DNA of 64,000 bases from Psococerastis gibbosa (lineage: Eukaryota; Arthropoda; Insecta; Psocodea; Psocidae): NCBI GenBank assembly GCA_963971405.1, contig OZ020485.1, positions 15,128,001-15,192,000 of the forward strand, read 5' to 3'. A model generated the notes under the pieces. It saw only the letters and a list, made by a program, of their open reading frames with translations, was not told the DNA's origin and searched no databases. Of the stretch, positions 24,301 to 31,293 are shown in pieces; position 1 is the first letter of the stretch; each line of letters begins with the position of its first letter. A program made the translations under genes and the position numbers.

Positions 24301-27300
24301 TTCACTCCTTGATGTCAGCCCAGACTACAAGTGACAATGGATAAGCTGAGACAAGCTTATCATTGGCATTGTACTAACTTATCGTGTCCGCGTCTAGGAC
24401 ATGTTGATCCAAAACATTGCAGCATGGATAATGTTTTGAATAATCGGATGTGGAGCTGATTATTGATTATTACGAAAGTTGATTTATTGGTACAATATTT
24501 TATATTTTCTGCGATTTCTTTCAGATGCCTTCTCGAATCAAAACGCGTTTGAAAATGCGGACCCGTTCGGATCAGCGTTCGGCCCTAGTAAACCTGCTTC
24601 CGGCGCTGCGGACCCTTTTGGCGCATTTGGAGCACCTCCAGGTAGTGTGAAAAAAACGTATTTTATTTCTGGTATGTGCCTTTAAAAGGTGTTATAGATT
24701 ATCGTATTTTATATTTTTGGAGCATATTGCTTCATGGCTGCGAGGCCAGACCCCAAAAGCAAAAAAAAAAACTTGCAAATCTGGTGTTATAGATTAGAAG
24801 AATGCTGAAAATATGGAGTATAAAATTTACGAAGGTATCTAATTACCACCATATCCGTCAGAAGCACCAAGTAAATGGGGCACCTGATGCAACATGGAGG
24901 ACTCCTTAACTCCTTTAGGCGCTTATTCCACCGACGTCAATAGTTCACTATTGACGTGTTTGATGTGGTAGCAGACATTAAAGACAGTGTAAAAATTGTC
25001 TGCTACCACGTCAAAGAAGTCATCGATGGAATAAGCGCCTTAGGTCAAGCTACATCTATGGACTATGGTTGCAAGTAAAATGACATGAATTACACTATGA
25101 TTTGAACACCTATAATAAAAATATAAATAATTAAAAAGATGGCACCATTGAGTTAATACACAAAATAAATCTTCAGTGGTGTTCAGTTAGTAAAGTGGAT
25201 TCTAAAGATGTACTTTCATAAAAATTCATAAAACTAAAAAAAAATGTTTGGGGGAACATAAGTTTGTTTAAATCTGTGATCGATGTTTTTTAAATGGATC
25301 AATATCTGCACTGCAACCAGAAAACAAGATGGCGGCCCGGGTCCAATCTTATTCTAATTGTTTATTTTAATTATTGCAGCGAAAACGGACCCTTTTGATC
25401 CTTTTGGAGACGGTAGCTCGAGAGGAGGGGCCAAAACGCCAGCAGCGGATGTGAGTATAATTTTAAGCCTGCTTCCGTTACTTTATTAAGTGTAACTTCT
25501 TATGGGAGGGTCTTCAGATCTGGATTGTTATCGTTTTTGTGAGAAGGAAGTGACGTAACTCAGACGTAATATTATTTAACCAAGGGTTAGTTGGACTTGC
25601 ATTGCCTGTTGTGTTAGTAGTCATTAGAGGCAGGATTGCAGACCATAAATGAAATGCGACAAAGCAAGGATCATTCGTATGGAGACAGGGAAAGATGAGT
25701 CTAAAAAAAGAGCAACTGATCCCATTAGCCAGCCCAGCATGAAATTAGATGTGATATGGTTGCCATTAGTTAGGGGAAAAGTGAAGTTCAAGTAGAAGAA
25801 CTAGTCTACTCTGGCGAGGGCCGTGGATGAATTGTTAGAGAGCTTGCATTTCAATCGGTGGAATAGTAGTTTGAATCCTCAAGGGGATCGGATTTACTCA
25901 ATAATTCAGAGAAAATGCAATAGTAATGAGTCAATCATCCTAATAGTGTGGCCCATTGAACTTTGTCCTGTTGTCCTGAATAAATTTCAAGCCATTGGCA
26001 AACTGGTTCACTCGATGTCATCCCTCACCTACTACAAGTGCCAATGGGCAAGCTCAGACATTGCTATTGTAACAGGCGTTAGTTCGACTAAACCAAGTTT
26101 CGGAACGAGTCCGCCTGTAGTTCATTTAGTTGTTGACAGTTTACTAATTTATGGTCCCATGTTTTAGACGGAGGAAAAGGATCCGTTCGGCTGTGATCCC
26201 TTTGCGAACCTGCACGCGCCCGAGCGACCTTCGCATCCTCCGGCGCGTCCCGAGAGCCCCAGCCCCGCACTGCCCCCCAAGAAGGCGAAACAGCCGCCGC
26301 CCCGGCCGGCGCCCCCTCGGCCTGCGGCGCCTAGTATGCGCGCCGCCCCCGTACCTCCCACGCCTAGCCCCGACCCCTTTCCTTCCTCGTCGGGTTTTGA
26401 TAATTTCGCAAACTTTGATGGCAAGGTAAGATGTTTATGATAATTATTTTTTAGTTACTAGAGATTGTGGTTAATTATACGTAGCTGTTAAACGTGATAT
26501 TGCCCGGTGCACAAAGTCGTGAAATTCGTGACTGGGGCATCATTTGTTTTGGAAAACTGCTCACCAGCGTTTGCGGAAGTTTTTACATCAACCCATTTGC
26601 TCCAATGACGTAGTAGTTTTTATTTTTCCTCAAAAAATCCGATTCTATCTAGTGTCAAGCCATTGATTTCATTTCGGGGTGTGAACCCCCCCCCCCCCCC
26701 CCCCCCGCTACGGCCTTGTTTACTTTGACTTTGAAATTATTTCTTGAATTTTTCTAATCCGACATTCACGTTGCTTTTCACGTTTTTCCTTGAAAAACAA
26801 AAAAATATATATCCAGAAGCAAATATTAAGAACCAGTACGAGTGAGCCCGTACATGCAATAGGAAAGCATTTAGAATATGCTGCAGTTTTCATTTATTTA
26901 TTGCTACACTGGAATAATTCGTTCCCGAGTAGATAAAATAAAAACTGCATCTTGCTAAATTTAGTTTTATAAAGTATGTTGTCTTGTTGTCTTCGTGGTA
27001 GATTTGTGTATACTACTGAAAACCAATTAGACATTTTGAAGTACAGGGCGTCCTCTTGTAAGCAAATAGAGATTTATGGTCGGTCAATTCCATTGACAAT
27101 GAAAAAAATATCATACTCTTATACTTTTTTTACCAAAATGTCTATACAAACATTTTACAAACGTTATTAATTGCTTACGGGTGTATCACATTTAGGTCTC
27201 TATATTAGACAGGTATTGTCTTCCGCCATTTTGTATCCATTATAAGTCTGGTGTATAAGCCAAGCATTGGGTGTTTACCTATTTATTTTTAGAAATTTAT

Positions 27301-30300
27301 CGTTGTTTATTATTATTATTATTATTATATAAAAACGTTCTACCAATTAGGGAAGTGTTTAATAAAAAAATACTAAAACGTGTTTTCGTTTTTTTTCAAT
27401 CTTTTACTTTCTTACCATATAGGAAATATGGGATACAAAATGGCGGATGACAATACCCGGGTATATAGTGCCTTAGTCACATTGAATCAAAATTTGTAAT
27501 GGTTTCCAGTAGTCTTCACAGTGGCAGTTACATTTAATTTTGTCGGCTATTGTTCCTACATGAAGTTTTGAAAGTGTCTTAAGTAAGAATGACAGTGCTA
27601 CAAATGCTTGCTTATTCCTTCGCCCACCCGTGGCAACGAGTTCTTTAAGAGACAATCGGAGGGGGAGAAACCACCTGACAGGTGTAAAAATACAAATTTC
27701 ACAGGAAATATCATTCGTAGATAAATGTTCCTCTACGGTTTGGTGCTACAATTAGTTAGTTACAGAGATTGTACTTGATTTGTGAACAATAACGGACAGT
27801 GAGGAAGTCAAGTCGAAGAAGTTCCATTACTGTGGCCAATTAGTGTTAGTAATGACTACTAGCTATTTATCTAAATGTAGACGAACATTTCTACTACGTT
27901 ATAACATCTCATTTATAGCTCTACGATATTTCCTGTCAAATTGAATTTTATTAGGAAAAATAAAACGGACGGATATTGCAATGCATACCATGAGATGTTT
28001 CAGTTCCGATTTCGTGTGCTCTCACATCAACCACCATGTGCGATATATGGTGTCTATATATTCCAGTGTCCCAAAAAGTAAGGAACTCAAAAACCCCCAG
28101 AGAGCCCAAATAACGCCCCTGTTTATGTAATACTCCATACCACGACTTTTTTGCCTCTCACTTAAGACACTTCTGCCATTTAGCTAAAATTTTTAGTTTT
28201 TTAGTATTTATTTTATTAATTGCGTTAATATTTTGAAGAAAAAAAAATGGAATGATAATGATTATTTTCGTTTTTTACCTTTTAGTGAGTTATTGCGCTA
28301 GTACCAAACGTACAATGTTATTATTTTAATTTTATGATTTGTGCTTTATTTATGTTCTTTTTGTTTTTTAGTAGATTGCCCCTGGACGTATTCGTTGCAT
28401 GTCATCATCGCAGCAGCCGTTGTGGTAGGATCTCACATGTGCTCACCAAAGTCTTACTTTATAAACAGTCACAAAGTAGTCTACTTAATTTTTAACACTA
28501 CATTGATTTAGATTCAAGAGGCAAACCATTATATCTCAAAATTGAGAATCAAGAAAAATCAGGACAATGTGGAGCTTGAACCCACGATCAATGCCTTTCC
28601 GTGTAACCATGCACACCAATTGTCCGCCTGGTACAGGTTTGACTTGATTCTCTATACGATTCATGTTGTTGGAAAGTTTAGCACAGCTACGCAACTATCT
28701 AACTAAACTGGACTGCGAGCTATCTAATGTCATGACAATAAATTAACTTCTGATGGAGGTTGAAGGTTATCATATCCGAAAATAGGCAATCAAGCCAATA
28801 ATTAGCACGTTCATGTCACACGTTTGTGTGTAGTGAGTAGTGTGGACTTTAAGCGATTAAGACGATGCCCCGGCGTAGATCCAGTCCAGTTTTTTCTAAA
28901 TCATCTAATTTCGGTTCATGCCTACACTTTTTCTTCGTGACTTTGCATTTTAGAAACAAAAATAAAGAACCTGCAATGTGGATGTTTATAAAGGAGTCTT
29001 AAGATTCTCAGGGCGGATTCTACAATACGATCGATTAAGTTCCACCTATAATTCACCTTTCCCCAAAAATAGTTCACTATATAATTTCGAATCGGCCTGA
29101 ATCAACTTGCCTATAACACTCCGTATAACCTTGAAGTTGGAACAAAGCTTATGCATTCCCCCTGATTACACACTATACATTGCATCCTGTATAGAATATG
29201 AAGCAATCCAAATATTTCTTCAATGGAATAAATATTAAAGTGTGTAATCATGACTATTTATTTAAATAATAATAATAATGTTTTATATCGTTGAAAATTA
29301 AAAGTTTTGAGTAAGAAACGTGGCACAAATTCAGGGAAACAAGTGAAAAATTAAATAAAAATCCCGCAATAGCTCACCGTATAACACGATATAACCACAA
29401 TATAAGTTGTGGGACACGCTGGGAGATTATTGTCAAATTGGACATAATGAAGAATATCAGTGAATGGGTACTTACAGTGAACTATAACGTTATAGGGAGC
29501 AAATTAGAATTCGCCCTTAGAGGCTTAGTTACGCTTCTGTATCCAGATTACGGGAGTTTGGAGAAAACAACTGAATCAGGAAAGATAGTAAATAATTTTC
29601 CGACTTTGAATTTGAATACGTCTATGTTGTTCCGTAATCTGGAAATGTAAAATAGGCCTACCTAATGCAGAGGTTCAAACATGTACATTTTTAAATGTAA
29701 TGAACGGGTCCACATGAAACTAAATGTCAAAGCAAGTGGTACGAAAGAAAGAAAAATTGTCTTCTTTTTCCATGTGGGCGAATTTTGGGCCTTTTGGCCT
29801 AATCTTACAACTAACCCATATACTTACAGTATGTATATAAGTAGTGGATAAAATTGTTTATAAAAAAGCAGTGAATGATATGATACTATGCTTGCCTCTG
29901 CTTTGCACATCTGTTTGAATCTCGGCATTTTTTTATGTTTTTTCTTTACAAAATCATGATATTATTATCTTTAATGCACAACTTTCCTATAGAACATCAG
30001 ACATGGGGGGCTCCCATACTTATGGAGAGAGAGGTACAGTCCTGACAACAGGGCTACCACTCGCGAAAACTAAAGATTGAAATTTACCATTCCCGTAAGT
30101 TAAGCATGGGGGATGCCCGCGTCATCACAAGGAGGCGGACACCCGCAATGTTTGATTTTGTGAAGGATAGTTATCCACTGGGAACGAACGACAGGCGATA
30201 TCCTGGGGAATTTATGAGCTCGAAATAGCCAATTGATTTTAGGACCTCATGCTAAGTGTACGCGAAACTTTGGGCTTCCATTTTGAATTTTATTAATGTC

Positions 30301-31293
30301 TTTATTATTATTTATTTATTTTGGGAGCCTTTTTATGTATATTATAAGCTATGCCACCAAGTTAGTGGTGTATAGGAAGTTTTAAGCAATGATTAATTTA
30401 TTGGAAAATCCTAATCAGAATATTAATGAGAAAAAGTATTTTTTGCTGAAAAATATCATTATTTCGTAAATATCTCTTATAATTTGCATGCCCACTTGCT
30501 TTGTTTCAGCGGTGCACGCGTTCCGGTTACTAACCCAAACTTTCTCACATTAACATTCACAGTAATTTCAATTCTCCATGCCTCGCAGTTCAGCAACAAT
30601 ACCAACAACAGCAGCAGCAGCAGCTCCTTGGCAACAGCGAGACTACGCGCGCCGCCGCCCGTCACGAGCAGTGGCAGCAGTGCCTCCCCGTCGCCTGTCG
30701 CGCTGCCCAAAAACCGGTACGACACGTTCGAGTTCACCGAGGACCCGTTCAAAAACTACCGCTACGAGGACGTCTTCAACATTACCGCAGACCCGTTCAG
30801 CGATTCCTCCGACCCGTTCACGCCTCCCTCGGACCCCTCGCCCACTGACGCGTTCGAGGCGAGGTTCCCCTCCAGCGACGCCTTCGACGTCAACTTCACA
30901 GACAACGACCCCTTCGCCAAAGATGTCGCCAACGGTAACAAAATGGGGTTCGCTACCAAGGATGCATTCAACGAGGATAAAAATATCAATAGGCCGCTGG
31001 CGGTTGACCCGTTTGCGATTCAGGATAAGGTTACGGACAAGAGTTTAGACTTGTTTGGGGAGGACGTGTTTCGAAAGACGGATAGCAGCTCGAAATTGGG
31101 GGGTAAGATGTCGCAGGACGACTTGCAGTTGGCGTGGGCCGCGCAAGAGAGTTTACGGATTGAAGAGGGCCGCCGGGTGCGGGAAGAGCAAGAGAAGGCT
31201 GATTTAGAGTATGCCATCGCGCTTAGCAAGAAGGAGACGGAGAAGCGATCGTTTAAGGATTTCCTTAGACGGGGTAAACAGACTCCTACGTAG
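330..31293 (+). CDS. Eps15: Eps15/Eps15L1 endocytic adaptor, complete gene, 14 coding exons, 1028 aa
   Basis: Epidermal growth factor receptor substrate 15 homolog, a scaffold at clathrin-coated pits. In this family the EH domains bind NPF peptides, DPF repeats bind AP-2, and the UIMs bind ubiquitinated cargo. Fourteen exons join in frame with GT/AG borders: 330-356, 944-1225, 4859-4984, 6273-6515, 6729-7072, 8832-8994, 18926-19171, 20811-20873, 22031-22228, 23254-23497, 24525-24641, 25380-25450, 26168-26425 and 30589-31293. Domains: EH1 about residues 12-103, EH2 125-215, a Pro-rich linker, EH3 293-388, coiled coil about 400-600, a DPF/DPFG-rich tail 640-930, UIM1 971-988 and UIM2 998-1014. 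Length and order fit insect-type Eps15; the human proteins are somewhat shorter. Intron 6 (9.9 kb) contains an antisense gene. Candidate poly(A) signals include AATAAA at 32460 and 32813. An extra exon between 8994 and 18926 cannot be excluded because both borders are phase 0. Confidence 0.95.
944..1225 (+). CDS. Eps15: Eps15 exon 2: EH1 domain
   Basis: Residues 10-103. The acceptor is TTTTAG and the donor ATG|GTAAGT. It encodes one whole EH domain with the conserved [18 protein letters not shown] stretch, whose Trp lies in the NPF-binding pocket. The second EF-hand loop reads [14 protein letters not shown], so it lacks a canonical calcium-binding pattern, as is common for Eps15 EH1. Confidence 0.95.
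2485..2675. mobile_element. Hairpin MITE 1, PIF/Harbinger-like (TAA target duplication)
   Basis: An almost perfect palindrome: the left arm from GGCGTGTATTCCACTGGTC is repeated in inverse from 2675 back, with arms of about 80 bp around a short CATAACATAACATAACA spacer. TAA flanks both ends (2482-2484 and 2676-2678). The 3-bp TWA duplication and GGC ends fit PIF/Harbinger MITEs. It encodes nothing. Confidence 0.75.
2676..3010 (+). repeat. Interspersed repeat family B, copy 1
   Basis: Starts 'agagacaatcgga' and resembles about 34990-35300 over its whole length, with shorter relatives at 27645-27960 and 44250-44570. Shared phrases include 'gtgtaaaa', 'tttctgagcat', 'cccgagg(g)aa' and 'ttggtgttagtg'. 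No ORF and no clear terminal repeats. The class is unknown. Confidence 0.55.
3640..4471 (-). repeat. Interspersed repeat family A, copy 1 (reverse)
   Basis: About 0.83 kb, homologous to 7489-8319, 45652-46689 and 53244-53930. One end carries 'aaagaaccggt' followed by a small palindrome (cgagtttactcg); the other has GGAAAGC. It includes an internal poly-G run of about 20 (3750-3768) and GACAGACAGACA near 4330. No coding capacity. Confidence 0.75.
4859..4984 (+). CDS. Eps15: Eps15 exon 3: linker and start of EH2
   Basis: Residues 104-145. The acceptor is TTTGTAG and the donor AAG|GTGAGT. The exon ends in [20 protein letters not shown], the first helix and pseudo EF-hand of EH2. Confidence 0.92.
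5024..5529. mobile_element. 506-bp MITE with 32-bp TIRs and TA target
   Basis: The left end GGGGTCTTCACAGTGTTGGT is repeated in inverse at the right end, with one mismatch over about 32 bp (5024-5055 against 5498-5529). TA lies directly outside both ends. The interior has no ORF. The TA duplication suggests mobilisation by a Tc1/mariner-type transposase. It sits in Eps15 intron 3, 40 bp after the exon 3 donor. Confidence 0.75.
5530..6272 (+). other. Remainder of Eps15 intron 3
   Basis: AT-rich intron with a poly-T run near 5771-5789. No splice-bordered coding sequence or recognisable element. Confidence 0.4.
6273..6515 (+). CDS. Eps15: Eps15 exon 4: rest of EH2
   Basis: Residues 146-226. 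The acceptor is TGTTTAG and the donor AAG|GTAAGT. It contains [19 protein letters not shown], a canonical EF-hand calcium loop, followed by [13 protein letters not shown] and a Pro-rich exit. It joins exon 3 in phase 0. Confidence 0.95.
6729..7072 (+). CDS. Eps15: Eps15 exon 5: Pro-rich linker and first half of EH3
   Basis: Residues 227-340 plus two bases. The acceptor is GCTTGCAG and the donor TTTG|GTGAGT. A GC-rich Pro/Ala linker of about 65 residues is followed by EH3 with the canonical loop [15 protein letters not shown]. The exon breaks inside the conserved Trp codon of ALIW, which exon 6 completes. Confidence 0.94.
7489..8319 (+). repeat. Interspersed repeat family A, copy 2 (forward)
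   Basis: The fullest copy. It starts with a GCTTTCC...GGAAAGC near-palindrome, then a phrase ending 'tgtctgtctgtctg', and ends at 'ggaccggttcttt' after the palindrome cgagtaaactcg. It carries a CCCCCTCCCCCC run near the far end. No ORF; class unknown. Confidence 0.75.
8433..8741 (-). pseudogene. Non-LTR retrotransposon C-terminal Cys/His remnant
   Basis: The minus-strand translation contains [20 protein letters not shown], matching the C..C...E...H...C pattern found after the RT/RNase H region of many non-LTR elements. It is short, has no RT domain and lies in an Eps15 intron, so it is a fossil fragment rather than a gene. Confidence 0.6.
8699..8821 (+). repeat. 60-bp direct duplication before the Eps15 exon 6 acceptor
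   Basis: Two adjacent copies beginning 'taacttgtgtacaccatact' (about 8699-8758 and 8759-8818) differ at a few positions. The second copy runs to within about 12 bases of the exon, so the branch-point region has probably been duplicated. Confidence 0.8.
8832..8994 (+). CDS. Eps15: Eps15 exon 6: second half of EH3
   Basis: Residues 341 (split Trp) to 395. The acceptor is ATTTCAG and the donor GTG|GTAAGT. It encodes the second EF-hand [13 protein letters not shown] and the terminal helix [13 protein letters not shown] 60-bp tandem duplication ends just upstream of the acceptor. Confidence 0.94.
9029..9249. mobile_element. Hairpin MITE 2, PIF/Harbinger-like (TTA target duplication)
   Basis: Left arm GGTGGCTATTTTCACCGAC and right arm ending GAAGAGCCGCC form a hairpin with arms of roughly 70 bp, which share an internal 'cgtggtgccgacgtg' block in inverse orientation. 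TTA lies at 9026-9028 and 9250-9252. Confidence 0.7.
9540..9990 (+). repeat. Interspersed AT-rich repeat, also at 32120-32240 and 33695-33845
   Basis: A conserved core runs from 'ttttcattttctcacctgaa' through 'agtgcgttagagcgatttta' to 'agaaaacttgaattttt'; close relatives lie at the other two positions. No ORF and no terminal repeats seen. A G-run precedes it at 9326-9348. Confidence 0.5.
10401..10675 (-). pseudogene. Non-LTR retrotransposon C-terminal zinc-finger remnant
   Basis: The minus-strand translation reads [17 protein letters not shown], then [11 protein letters not shown]....HLLRC, the TGH/C..C...H...C tail found after the RT domain of Jockey-like elements. A second frame from 10675 continues it upstream, showing a frameshift. 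It is a decayed fragment beyond the 3' end of the antisense Ig gene. Confidence 0.7.
11029..11398 (-). CDS. FAM187-like exon 6: last Ig strand, transmembrane helix, acidic tail
   Basis: The acceptor is TTCTATTTCAG. It encodes SCWQQQ (second Ig Cys), a juxtamembrane stalk, the helix [17 protein letters not shown], then RRCKRRARR and about 65 residues rich in Glu/Asp, Ser/Thr and Tyr ending EYRQY and a TAA stop. I see no AATAAA in the following few hundred bases. Confidence 0.85.
11029..17961 (-). CDS. FAM187-like two-Ig-domain type I membrane protein, nested antisense in Eps15 intron 6
   Basis: Six exons join in frame into 479 residues: 17961-17753, 17044-16789, 16402-16118, 15753-15590, 11784-11629 and 11398-11029. 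A signal peptide (about 1-17) is followed by Ig-like domain 1 (Cys73 or 76, Trp88, SGLYQC ending at Cys133), a W-G-N-W-T-x-C-x-x-C-G segment (173-183) leading to G-I-C195, and Ig-like domain 2 (Cys303, Trp315, DTAKYSCW at 352-359). A transmembrane helix (about 383-402) precedes a basic stop-transfer stretch and a strongly acidic, Tyr-rich tail (EYQEY repeats). Many N-x-S/T sites lie in the ectodomain. The order Ig, W..W..C..CG, Ig, TM matches vertebrate FAM187 proteins (about 370-415 aa), whose function is largely unknown. It lies on the opposite strand entirely within one Eps15 intron. Exon joins are certain in phase; the family name is my recognition and untested. Confidence 0.85.
11445..11612 (-). 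repeat. MITE-derived sequence filling FAM187-like intron 5
   Basis: Most of the 230-bp intron between exons 5 and 6 matches the interior of the MITE at 40008-40291. Shared phrases are 'ggccgtggtcgatctgaaag', 'aagattg.atct.gaag', 'ctcagcag' and 'tttgggcaag'. The terminal repeats themselves are not recognisable here. Confidence 0.65.
11629..11784 (-). CDS. FAM187-like exon 5: core of Ig domain 2
   Basis: The acceptor is GTTCCTAACAG and the donor TACAG|GTAGAT. It completes Gly305, then IPVTWTMDN (core Trp315), and ends at MDTAKY, with the next Ser codon split. The phase matches exons 4 and 6. Confidence 0.85.
11785..13626. other. Distal part of FAM187-like intron 4
   Basis: AT-rich non-coding DNA with no recognised element. 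A TATAAAAGG at 12870-12878 on the plus strand has no gene after it. The phrase 'agatgagacgttcgagcgcgcc' near 12163 recurs near 13464, indicating a degraded short repeat. Confidence 0.35.
13627..15061. repeat. 1.43-kb inverted repeat (palindrome), arms about 600-700 bp
   Basis: The left end TAGCCCAGGGTAGA (13627) is mirrored by TCTACCCTGGGCTA (ends 15061). Matching continues inward through 'attatagtagaatg', 'gggcgatctgagttcgggag', 'gaagatgtaccgtatttc' and 'atagtccggt' to a loop near 14260-14400, with a centre around 14340. Substitutions and small indels separate the arms, so this is a real, ageing inverted repeat and not a sequencing fold-back. There is no ORF. It is transcribed within Eps15 intron 6 on one strand and within FAM187-like intron 4 on the other. 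Confidence 0.85.
15590..15753 (-). CDS. FAM187-like exon 4: linker and first strand of Ig domain 2
   Basis: 54 codons plus two bases. The acceptor is TTCCAG and the donor CCAGG|GTAAGT. It ends in RLVLQCPG, the first Cys of Ig domain 2, completed by exon 5 across a 3.8-kb intron that holds the large palindrome. Confidence 0.85.
16118..16402 (-). CDS. FAM187-like exon 3: W-W-C-C segment
   Basis: 95 codons, phase 0 at both ends. The acceptor is ATCCGCAG and the donor AAG|GTATGA. It encodes [12 protein letters not shown] and a following GIC, a thrombospondin-like Trp/Cys block that is the most diagnostic part of the FAM187 match. Cys residues later in the exon could pair with exon 4. Confidence 0.88.
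16789..17044 (-). CDS. FAM187-like exon 2: Ig-like domain 1
   Basis: The acceptor is TTTCGTTGCAG and the donor ACACAG|GTTTGT; 256 nt completing the split codon. It encodes the V-set hallmarks Cys, Trp in IIWKQ, and SGLYQC. Three or more N-glycosylation sequons are present. Confidence 0.88.
17753..17961 (-). CDS. FAM187-like exon 1: signal peptide
   Basis: 69 codons plus two bases. The start [17 protein letters not shown] is hydrophobic with a plausible cleavage after Ala17. The donor on the minus strand is GCAGA|GTAAGT. The region includes [13 protein letters not shown], with one Cys. Confidence 0.8.
18212..18434. repeat. Short inverted repeat upstream of the FAM187-like gene
   Basis: The arm 'agttataaagatttggtct' plus 'caattggtagagg' at 18212-18250 is inverted at 18399-18434. 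Related phrases (gatttggtcta..ccaag..gtagaagcc) occur at 22950-22985 and 63150-63190. It could be the core of a small hairpin element lying about 250 bp upstream of the FAM187-like start. Confidence 0.5.
18926..19171 (+). CDS. Eps15: Eps15 exon 7: coiled coil part 1
   Basis: Residues 396-477. The acceptor is TTCTTGCAG and the donor CAG|GTGTGT. A heptad-rich region with unusually high GC for the locus. Degenerate copies of its 3' end follow in a tandem array (19072-19772). Confidence 0.92.
19072..19772 (+). repeat. Tandem array of Eps15 exon-7 tail plus tRNA-like unit, four copies
   Basis: The end of exon 7 and the following tRNA-like segment form a unit of about 165 bp, repeated with decay starting near 19072 (the real exon end), 19263, 19426 and 19599. 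Each copy has an exon-like part ([11 protein letters not shown] in the original; [11 protein letters not shown] and [14 protein letters not shown] in copies 3 and 4) and a part with 'caagtggtaa' and a B-box-like 'ggttcgagtcc'. Copies 3 and 4 keep a GAG|GTGTGT donor-like border, copy 2 has a stop codon in the exon-like part, and copy 4 has an internal deletion. No copy has a convincing acceptor, so I treat them as intronic pseudo-exons. Confidence 0.8.
19174..19260 (+). repeat. tRNA-like (SINE-head-like) sequence after Eps15 exon 7
   Basis: Contains an A-box-like GGTCAAGTGGTAA and a B-box GGTTCGAGTCCCA about 50 bases apart, with a partial T-arm (TGGG..CCCA). Related but weaker boxes follow at 19403, 19566 and 19744. 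I cannot fold a full cloverleaf, so this is tRNA-derived rather than a tRNA gene. Confidence 0.5.
20136..20412. mobile_element. MITE, same family as 27195-27472 (left end eroded)
   Basis: 'attgtcatccgccattttga' near the left is inverted as 'aaaatgccggatgacaa' near the right. The right end reads TTAGAGCCC followed by TAA. The interior resembles the better copy at 27195-27472 (aattgataaa.., actggtagaac..). No ORF. Confidence 0.6.
20811..20873 (+). CDS. Eps15: Eps15 exon 8: coiled coil part 2
   Basis: Residues 478-498, only 21 codons ([21 protein letters not shown]), phase 0 at both ends. The acceptor is GGTGTAG and the donor GTG|GTGAGT. A short exon that could be skipped without shifting the frame. 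Confidence 0.82.
20874..22030 (+). other. Eps15 intron 8
   Basis: AT-rich. At 21098-21140 it has a 'aaagaaccggttcgagtgaac' fragment resembling the end of family A without its body. Nothing else recognised. Confidence 0.4.
22031..22228 (+). CDS. Eps15: Eps15 exon 9: coiled coil part 3
   Basis: Residues 499-564. The acceptor is ATTTCAG and the donor CAG|GTAATC. A highly charged heptad region rich in Glu, Lys, Leu and Gln. Confidence 0.93.
22229..23253 (+). other. Eps15 intron 9
   Basis: No coding sequence. 22610-22680 and 22760-22850 hold an imperfect inverted pair (agttgagt..cgtcaaag..aaaaatcacggtaagctgac against gtcaacttaccgtcatttttctcc), suggesting an unclassified hairpin element of about 240 bp. 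A short TATATATATATA lies near 22739. Confidence 0.45.
23254..23497 (+). CDS. Eps15: Eps15 exon 10: end of coiled coil
   Basis: Residues 565-645 plus one base. The acceptor is TTCTTAG and the donor AATG|GTACAT. It carries the A-rich stretch [17 protein letters not shown] typical of the end of the invertebrate Eps15 coiled coil, then an acidic turn and the start of the unstructured tail. Confidence 0.92.
23890..24168 (+). repeat. 93-bp minisatellite, three copies, in Eps15 intron 10
   Basis: The unit starts 'ggcaagaagagatgagattg' and is repeated at about 23898, 23991 and 24082 with almost no differences, so the expansion is recent. It is purine-rich on the plus strand. Copies differ only at the junction 'gcaatagttcgg' or 'gcatatagttcgg'. 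Confidence 0.9.
24175..24365 (+). repeat. Interspersed repeat family C, copy 1
   Basis: Phrases 'gtggcccattgaac', 'ccaacgaccccatcgg' and 'caatggataagctgagaca' recur at 25948-26075, at 58010-58190 and, reversed, at 34645-34865. No ORF; probably a short non-autonomous element. Confidence 0.55.
24525..24641 (+). CDS. Eps15: Eps15 exon 11: DPF tail
   Basis: Split codon 646 to 684 plus one base. The acceptor is TTTCAG and the donor CCAG|GTAGTG. Contains ADPFGSAFG and ADPFGAFG motifs of the AP-2-binding DPF type. Confidence 0.9.
24918..25039. mobile_element. Hairpin MITE 3, PIF/Harbinger-like (TTA target duplication)
   Basis: Ends GGCGCTTATTCCACCGA and its inverse. The interior contains 'gtggtagcagaca' and its inverse. 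TTA at 24915-24917 and 25040-25042. 122 bp, in Eps15 intron 11. Confidence 0.75.
25380..25450 (+). CDS. Eps15: Eps15 exon 12: DPF tail
   Basis: Split codon 685 to 708. The acceptor is ATTGCAG and the donor GAT|GTGAGT. Contains [10 protein letters not shown], a double DPF motif. Confidence 0.9.
26168..26425 (+). CDS. Eps15: Eps15 exon 13: DPF motifs and polyproline
   Basis: Residues 709-794. The acceptor is GTTTTAG and the donor AAG|GTAAGA. It encodes KDPFGCDPF, a GC-rich Pro/Ala stretch with possible SH3 ligands ([10 protein letters not shown]), and a final DPF. Confidence 0.92.
27195..27472. mobile_element. 278-bp MITE with about 45-bp TIRs and TTA target duplication
   Basis: The left GGTCTCTATATTAGACAGG..ATTGTCTTCCGCCATTTTG is mirrored at the right (CAAAATGGCGGATGACAAT..ATATAGTGCC). 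TTA is present at 27192-27194 and 27473-27475. The features fit PIF/Harbinger. A second copy lies at 20136-20412. Confidence 0.75.
27645..27960 (+). repeat. Interspersed repeat family B, fragment
   Basis: Starts 'agagacaatcggaggggga', with relatives at 2676-3010, 34990-35300 and 44250-44570. It is closest to 44250-44570 (shared 'cacaggaaatatca.tcgt', 'ttccaaaactgtggccaa'-like and 'gatattt.cctgt'). Confidence 0.5.
28555..28640 (-). repeat. tRNA-like sequence, probable SINE head
   Basis: The minus strand has a GTGGGTTCAAGCTCCAC T-arm-like B box with a D-arm-like GGACAATTGGTGTGCATGGT about 45 bases before it. The acceptor stem does not pair well. A tRNA-derived repeat or pseudogene. Confidence 0.4.
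30589..31293 (+). CDS. Eps15: Eps15 exon 14: terminal DPF cluster and two UIMs
   Basis: Residues 795-1028 and the TAG stop. The acceptor is CCTCGCAG. An Asn/Ser run is followed by five DPF copies and the paired ubiquitin-interacting motifs [12 protein letters not shown] and [12 protein letters not shown], then [13 protein letters not shown]. Degenerate tandem copies of the last 90 coding bases and early 3' UTR follow at about 160-bp spacing. Confidence 0.95.
   Translation, partial: FSNNTNNSSSSSSLATARLRAPPPVTSSGSSASPSPVALPKNRYDTFEFTEDPFKNYRYEDVFNITADPFSDSSDPFTPPSDPSPTDAFEARFPSSDAFDVNFTDNDPFAKDVANGNKMGFATKDAFNEDKNINRPLAVDPFAIQDKVTDKSLDLFGEDVFRKTDSSSKLGGKMSQDDLQLAWAAQESLRIEEGRRVREEQEKADLEYAIALSKKETEKRSFKDFLRRGKQTPT

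Larger units (their letters stand above)
26426..30588 (+). other. Eps15 intron 13 (4.2 kb)
   Basis: Holds a C-run at 26689-26706, a solo family-A end at 26826-26870, a PIF-like MITE (27195-27472), a family-B fragment (27645-27960) and a tRNA-like segment (28555-28640). I see no exon with splice borders. Confidence 0.5.

Noticed and set aside
30578..31048. 156-codon frame and minus-strand frames over Eps15 exon 14
   Set aside because: They are shadows of the DPF/UIM-coding frame and have low-complexity composition without a domain.
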